This document shows, in pieces, positions 43,747 through 47,329 of a DNA stretch of 47,329 nucleotides. The stretch comes from Chitinophagaceae bacterium (lineage in GTDB: Bacteria > Bacteroidota > Bacteroidia > Chitinophagales > Chitinophagaceae), in assembly GCA_004173355.1 (NCBI GenBank), contig SEAD01000023.1:1-47329 (forward strand), given 5' to 3'. The translations under genes were made by a program, and so were the position numbers. Position 1 is the first letter of the stretch; every line of letters starts with the position of its first letter. The notes under the pieces are model-generated. The model was not told the origin of the DNA, did not search any database, and saw nothing but the letters and a program-made list of their open reading frames with translations.

Positions 43747-44016
43747 ATGTTTACTTATATTCTATACGGTTTGCTGCTGTGGTTCCTGTACAACCTCATC
43801 TTCCGTTTTATTATACCAGTATACCGGGCCAGCCGCAAAATGAAACAGCAGTTCCGTGAAATGAACGCGCGTATGCGGGAACAGATGAACCCCAACCAGC
43901 ACACAACGGCTGCGGCAGGGGCGGCAGGGTCCTACGGCGGTGCGGGCGCCACGCCTGAAAAACCATCCGGCAAACCTGCAAAGGATGATTACCTCGACTT
44001 CGAGGAGATCAGGTAA
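43747..44016 (+). CDS. DUF4834-like small membrane protein
   Basis: An 89-aa protein. One N-terminal hydrophobic helix (residues about 3-24: TYILYGLLLWFLYNLIFRFII) anchors a short cytoplasmic part that is basic and Met/Gln-rich (MKQQFREMNARMREQM) and then Ala/Gly-rich, ending in DYLDFEEIR. The ending DY(L/I)DFEE(I/V) is typical of the DUF4834 family of Bacteroidota. Function is unknown. ATG at 43747. A tRNA gene follows. Confidence 0.8.
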   Translation: MFTYILYGLLLWFLYNLIFRFIIPVYRASRKMKQQFREMNARMREQMNPNQHTTAAAGAAGSYGGAGATPEKPSGKPAKDDYLDFEEIR

Positions 44017-44037
44017 TAAATCTTCAACCTAATTTTA

Positions 44038-44045
44038 TACTTTTG
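44038..44045 (+). promoter_or_regulatory. -7 promoter element upstream of the tRNA gene
   Basis: TACTTTTG, an exact TANNTTTG match, 26 nt before the mature 5' end of the tRNA. It suggests that the tRNA has its own promoter. Confidence 0.5.
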
Positions 44046-44071
44046 CGCGGCGGAGATGAGAACTCCGCACC

Positions 44072-44145
44072 GGACTCTTAGCTCAGTTGGTTAGAGCAGC
44101 TGACTCATAATCAGCGGGTCGCTGGTTCGAGCCCGGCAGGGTCCA
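44072..44145 (+). tRNA. tRNA with anticodon CAU (Ile2 or elongator Met)
   Basis: A complete cloverleaf: acceptor GGACTCT / AGGGTCC with one T-G pair, D-arm GCTC / GAGC, anticodon stem GCTGA / TCAGC with loop CTCATAA (anticodon CAT at 44106-44108), T-arm GCTGG / CCGGC with TTCGAGC loop, and discriminator A145. The CCA end is not encoded. The T-stem and the acceptor are closer to E. coli tRNA-Ile2 (lysidine-modified CAU) than to elongator Met, as I recall those sequences, so Ile2 is my first choice; initiator tRNA is unlikely because position 1 pairs normally. Confidence 0.93.
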
Positions 44146-44150
44146 CTACA

Positions 44151-44180
44151 CCGGATGCGTTTTACGTATCCGGTTTTTTA
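44151..44180 (+). terminator. Rho-independent terminator of the tRNA gene
   Basis: A 9 bp stem with one G-T pair, CCGGATGCG / CGTATCCGG, with a 5-nt loop, followed by TTTTTTA. It begins 5 nt after the tRNA 3' end. Its T-run overlaps the stop codon of the minus-strand gene at 44178. Confidence 0.88.
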
Positions 44181-44660
44181 TTTCATTTTTTCCAGGTAAA
44201 ATGTCAGCTTCTCTCCCCCTTCCTCCATCGTCATCTTCAGCTGACCCCCCTCAAAGGAGTACTTGAGATAGTCTTTGGTCTCCACCTTTGCCGTGTTGGC
44301 GTAAACCAGTGTAAGCATGGATTCATCATTGTACCGCTCAATTTTATAGGTGCCCTGGCGAAGCAGTTTTTCCCCCTTGATTTCCCGGTATGTGCCGTCG
44401 GCCGCAAACACATAACCGCCACCGGCCATTTCACCCGCCAGCATTTTGATCACGCCCATGGCCAGCGAACTGTCCGAACTCCCCTGCCAGCCCTGCCGGA
44501 TGGCGGCCGGTACAGTGATCGAATCGGTTCGGAAATCATACCGTGCCCCGGCTTCCACCACCGTGATTTTCCATTTACCGACAATCGGCTCCGGCTGGCA
44601 CCAGGCCAACACTGGCACAAAAAAGAATAAAAAGGGTAAAATGGATTTACGGATAGCCAT
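44178..44660 (-). CDS. Secreted lipocalin-like protein of unknown function
   Basis: A 160-aa exported protein. A signal peptide, MAIRKSILPFLFFFVPVLAW, probably ends near AWC/QP. The Cys is not in a proper lipobox, so I do not call it a lipoprotein. The mature part is beta-rich: VGKWKITVVEAGARYDF, then GYVFAADGTYREIKG, GTYKIERYNDESMLTLVY and a final sheet-forming end FYLEKM, a pattern like lipocalin-type small barrels that begin with a GKW motif. ATG at 44660; an ATG two codons earlier (44666) is possible. Confidence 0.72.
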   Translation of the reverse strand: MAIRKSILPFLFFFVPVLAWCQPEPIVGKWKITVVEAGARYDFRTDSITVPAAIRQGWQGSSDSSLAMGVIKMLAGEMAGGGYVFAADGTYREIKGEKLLRQGTYKIERYNDESMLTLVYANTAKVETKDYLKYSFEGGQLKMTMEEGGEKLTFYLEKMK

Positions 44661-44815
44661 GTGCATTGTTTTGTTGATCGGGTCATCCCAAATTACCAAA
44701 AAATCGGGATCGGTCAATAGCCCGCATGCCCACCGGACCATAAATGCTTCCGGTATGACATTTGATCCTCCTGCCACATGCGATTGCTGCCACCGGATCA
44801 CCTAATTTTAGTCGC

Positions 44816-46438
44816 ATGTTAAAACCCTCAGCAGTTCCCCTTACCGAAGAGCAGGTCCGCAAAGGCCTGCGGCTTGTAGTACTCGACGGACTGGCAGATG
44901 AAGCCCTGGTGGTGCTGACCAGCGGGACCTTCCTGGTAGCCCTGGCCCTGTCATTGGGTGCCAGCAACGTACAGATCGGACTGCTGGCGGGTTTGCCGGT
45001 ATTCATGAATCTTTTCCAGCTGATCGCCATCTGGCTGGTACAGAAATACCGCAACCGCAAACTCATCACCACTATTGGAAATTTTATGGCCAGGTTCCCC
45101 ATCCTTGCGGTGGGTACCATCCCCTTCCTTTTCAGCACCGGCACCAGCATCGGCACACTGATCATGCTGCTCGCCCTGCACTATTTTTTCGGCTCCATCG
45201 CGGGGGCCAGCTGGAATTCGTGGATGAAAGACCTGATCCCGCAGCAACAGCTGGGCAGCTTTTTCTCCAACCGCCTGCGACGGGTGCAGACCCTCAATGT
45301 GATCGCCAGTATTTTACTTGCGCTGATCCTCGACTGGGTGACAAAACATCACCCCGATATGGAGACCACCGCCTATGCCATCATGTTCCTCACCGGCGGC
45401 GCCATCGGGATCTGGGGAAGCTGGCTGCTCAGCCGTACCCCGGAACCTCCATCGGAATTCTCGAACGAAAATCTCTTCAAACTACTTGGACGACCGCTGA
45501 AAGACGCAAACTTCCGCCGATTGCTTTTCTTCAATGCATTCTGGGCCTTTGCACTGAACCTCGCCACACCTTTCTTTACCGTGTTTATGCTGAAGTCTAT
45601 CGGACTGCCGCTCATCACCGTCATTGCCGTGGGGATTGCGGGACAACTTGCCAGTATATTCTCGCTGCGGCTATGGGGACGGTTTGCGGATCAGTACAGC
45701 AATAAAACAATCATCCGCGTGGCAGCCCCGACCTATATCGTGTGCATACTCGGGTGGTCATTTGTTACCATTCCTGAAACCGATGCGGTGCAGATCGGAC
45801 TCATCGCACTGATCAGTATCCTGAGCGGTGCAGCCACCGCAGGTATCAATATGGCAATGACGAATATCGGGCTGAAACTCGCACCCCGCGATAGTTCCAT
45901 CGCCTACATCTCCGTGAAGAATATGACCGTCGCGTTTATTTCCGCAGCAGCGCCGATCGTTGGCGGATCACTTGCAGATTATTTCTCCGACCGTTTCCTC
46001 GCGGTAAATGTGGACTGGATAGGTCCCAACAGCCATCTGACGCTACACCTGATGGACCTGAACAACTGGAATTTCCTCTTTGTAATCGGGGGACTGCTGG
46101 CAATCGTGGCCTTGCAGACATTAAAAGTAGTGAAAGAAGAAGGCGAAGTGGAACGCTCACAGGCGATCCGTGAAATGCGTACAGTTGTCCGCGGCGAAGT
46201 GCGGCAACTCGCCACCAAAGAATCACTGATAGACTTTGTGTCCCTGCCCGTGACCATACCGATCCGGATCACCAAAAAGATCATCGAAACGCAACAGGCG
46301 CTGCAGGCGCGACTCTTCGCGGGATTCAACCAGCAAAACGGCCTGGCCGATGTGGACACACCGCTGGGCTCAGATGTAATCCCGGAAAAACCGGTAACCA
46401 CTACCAGCACGGAAGTGCACCAGGCAAACGGGGTCTGA
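44816..46438 (+). CDS. MFS transporter
   Basis: A 540-aa inner-membrane protein with about 12 hydrophobic helices and a cytoplasmic loop of about 55 residues between the two halves (around SRTPEPPSEFSNENLFKLLG). GLPVFMNLFQLIAIWLVQKYRNRK corresponds to the first MFS signature region, and FADQYSNKTIIRV to its repeat in the second half. The C-terminal about 100 residues are soluble. Substrate unknown; no family-specific motif was recognised. ATG at 44816, with a near-consensus -7 element (TAATTTTA, 44803-44810) upstream. It converges with galK, 2 bp apart. Confidence 0.87.
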   Translation: MLKPSAVPLTEEQVRKGLRLVVLDGLADEALVVLTSGTFLVALALSLGASNVQIGLLAGLPVFMNLFQLIAIWLVQKYRNRKLITTIGNFMARFPILAVGTIPFLFSTGTSIGTLIMLLALHYFFGSIAGASWNSWMKDLIPQQQLGSFFSNRLRRVQTLNVIASILLALILDWVTKHHPDMETTAYAIMFLTGGAIGIWGSWLLSRTPEPPSEFSNENLFKLLGRPLKDANFRRLLFFNAFWAFALNLATPFFTVFMLKSIGLPLITVIAVGIAGQLASIFSLRLWGRFADQYSNKTIIRVAAPTYIVCILGWSFVTIPETDAVQIGLIALISILSGAATAGINMAMTNIGLKLAPRDSSIAYISVKNMTVAFISAAAPIVGGSLADYFSDRFLAVNVDWIGPNSHLTLHLMDLNNWNFLFVIGGLLAIVALQTLKVVKEEGEVERSQAIREMRTVVRGEVRQLATKESLIDFVSLPVTIPIRITKKIIETQQALQARLFAGFNQQNGLADVDTPLGSDVIPEKPVTTTSTEVHQANGV

Positions 46439-46440
46439 AA

Positions 46441-47329
46441 TCAAACCAGGCTGGTACCATCCGCAGGCACGGCTACATAGGTCTTCAGCTCCAGGCCAAA
46501 CTTCTCTTTATAAACTGGTGAAAGACGTGTTACCAATGCGTCTATCGCATCGGCTTTCACAAGGTTGATAGTACATCCGCCAAAACCACCACCCATCATC
46601 CGGGCACCGGCAACGGCTTTGTCATCGCGTACCTCATCTACCAGGAAGTCGGCCTCGGGACAACTGACTTCATACATTTTGCTGAGACCATCATGGGTCC
46701 GGAACATCTTGGCGCCGGCAGCACTGAAGCGGCCTTCGGCAAGGTCATCCACCATTCCCATGATCCGCTGGTGTTCTTCCGTTACATAAATACAACGTTT
46801 CAGCACCACGGGATCATCGATGCTGTCGAGCATCATATCAACGGTAGCATCGGCGAGCTTTTCCACCTGGGGATAAGCGGCTTTGAGTATGCGCAGGCCT
46901 TCGGCGGTTTCGCGGCGGCGGTCATTATATGCTGAAGAAGCAAGGGAATGTTTTACCTGTGTATCAAGCAGGAGGACCTTGTATTCGCCTAATTCAAAAG
47001 GGAAATATTTGTACTGGAGTGTATCACAGTTCAGCAGGATCACCATGTCTTTTTTCCCCATTACACTGGCAAACATATCCATGATGCCACATTGCATACC
47101 GACGAAATTATTCTCCGCTTTCTGTGCAAACTTCACCATTTCGATGCGATCGAGCTTCAGTCCGTAGAGTTCATCAAGGCCGAATACGATACTCGACTCC
47201 AGCGCAGCCGAGGAGGACAGTCCGGCCCCAACCGGGATATCCCCGGTCACCGTTGCATTAAAACCACCGATTTTATAACCGGCACGCTGCAGCTCATCGG
47301 CCACACCCATTATATAATCCGGCCAGAGC
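46441..47329 (-). CDS. galK: Galactokinase, 5' partial
   Basis: The last 295 residues of galactokinase, which phosphorylates galactose at C1 in the Leloir pathway. The frame runs to the window edge with WPDYIMGV at the start; about 90 N-terminal residues with the GRxxEH(I/T)DY motif are missing. The GHMP kinase ATP motif GDIPVGAGLSSSAALE is present, followed by CGIMDMFASVMGKKD (catalytic Asp region) and the third GHMP motif MMGGGFGGCTINLV. The convergent MFS transporter ends 2 bp away. The missing start prevents promoter analysis. Confidence 0.95.
   Translation of the reverse strand, partial: LWPDYIMGVADELQRAGYKIGGFNATVTGDIPVGAGLSSSAALESSIVFGLDELYGLKLDRIEMVKFAQKAENNFVGMQCGIMDMFASVMGKKDMVILLNCDTLQYKYFPFELGEYKVLLLDTQVKHSLASSAYNDRRRETAEGLRILKAAYPQVEKLADATVDMMLDSIDDPVVLKRCIYVTEEHQRIMGMVDDLAEGRFSAAGAKMFRTHDGLSKMYEVSCPEADFLVDEVRDDKAVAGARMMGGGFGGCTINLVKADAIDALVTRLSPVYKEKFGLELKTYVAVPADGTSLV

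Noticed and set aside
44592-44660. Lipobox in the secreted protein at 44178-44660.
   Set aside because: The residues before Cys are LAW, and Trp at -1 does not fit a lipobox; I treat it as a signal peptidase I substrate.
1-47329. CRISPR arrays, prophage genes, integrases, toxin-antitoxin pairs or known defence systems.
   Set aside because: No direct-repeat arrays, integrase or transposase genes, or defence protein motifs were found by reading. The accessory part is a polysaccharide locus.

Overview
The window looks like a chromosomal segment of a Bacteroidota bacterium, most likely of the Chitinophagaceae type (an inference from gene content; no rRNA is present). Pointers are: repeated Bacteroidota-type -7 elements (TANNTTTG) and no obvious Shine-Dalgarno sites; a DUF4834-type small membrane protein next to a tRNA gene; a tiny lipoprotein ending in a CGCP motif; a long PurF-like protein; a short-LID adenylate kinase; and a PaaZ-type fusion enzyme. 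Base composition is near 50% GC. Both edges cut genes: fabG lacks its first codons on the left and galK lacks its N-terminus on the right.

Layout. 1-1990: the end of fabG and three unknown genes. 1987-25005: a cell-surface polysaccharide locus, almost all on the minus strand and tightly packed with 4-8 bp overlaps. In transcription order it holds a GT4 and a coiled-coil protein, then (after a hairpin and a new promoter candidate) an RmlD-like reductase, a 971-aa GT2-GT4 protein, a split transketolase, an SDR-GT2 fusion, two methyltransferases, a GT-C-like membrane protein, a methyltransferase-kinase-coiled-coil protein resembling the WbdD chain terminator, another methyltransferase, an RgpF-like protein, an unknown protein, a GT4-GT2 fusion, and the ABC exporter Wzm/Wzt. 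An O-antigen ligase faces the exporter tail to tail and a WaaE-like GT2 lies beyond it. 25260-29567: a minus operon of paaZ, an enoyl-CoA hydratase-like gene, an AlkA-like glycosylase and a GT2, closed by a terminator.

29631-36896 holds housekeeping and stress genes: a lipoprotein, adk, an exported msrB, an aminotransferase, two small unknown genes, a GT28-like glycosyltransferase, sixA and a purF-like gene. 37260-38645 is a SurA-like periplasmic foldase. 38754-43492 is the rimP-nusA-infB operon, whose leader carries a terminator-like hairpin. 43747 to the end: a DUF4834 protein, a tRNA with anticodon CAU, a secreted protein, an MFS transporter and galK.

How the genes may work together (inference): cytoplasmic glycosyltransferases build a glycan, the three-domain 720-aa protein caps it and may set its length, Wzm/Wzt export it and the ligase attaches it to a lipid anchor. 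The GtrB-like half of the SDR-GT2 fusion and the GT-C-like protein may add a side sugar through a polyprenyl-phosphate donor. The most unusual material is in this locus: the WbdD-like protein paired with a Wzt that lacks a carbohydrate-binding domain, the SDR-GT2 fusion, the transketolase pair, and a repeated coiled-coil plus aromatic/basic tail.
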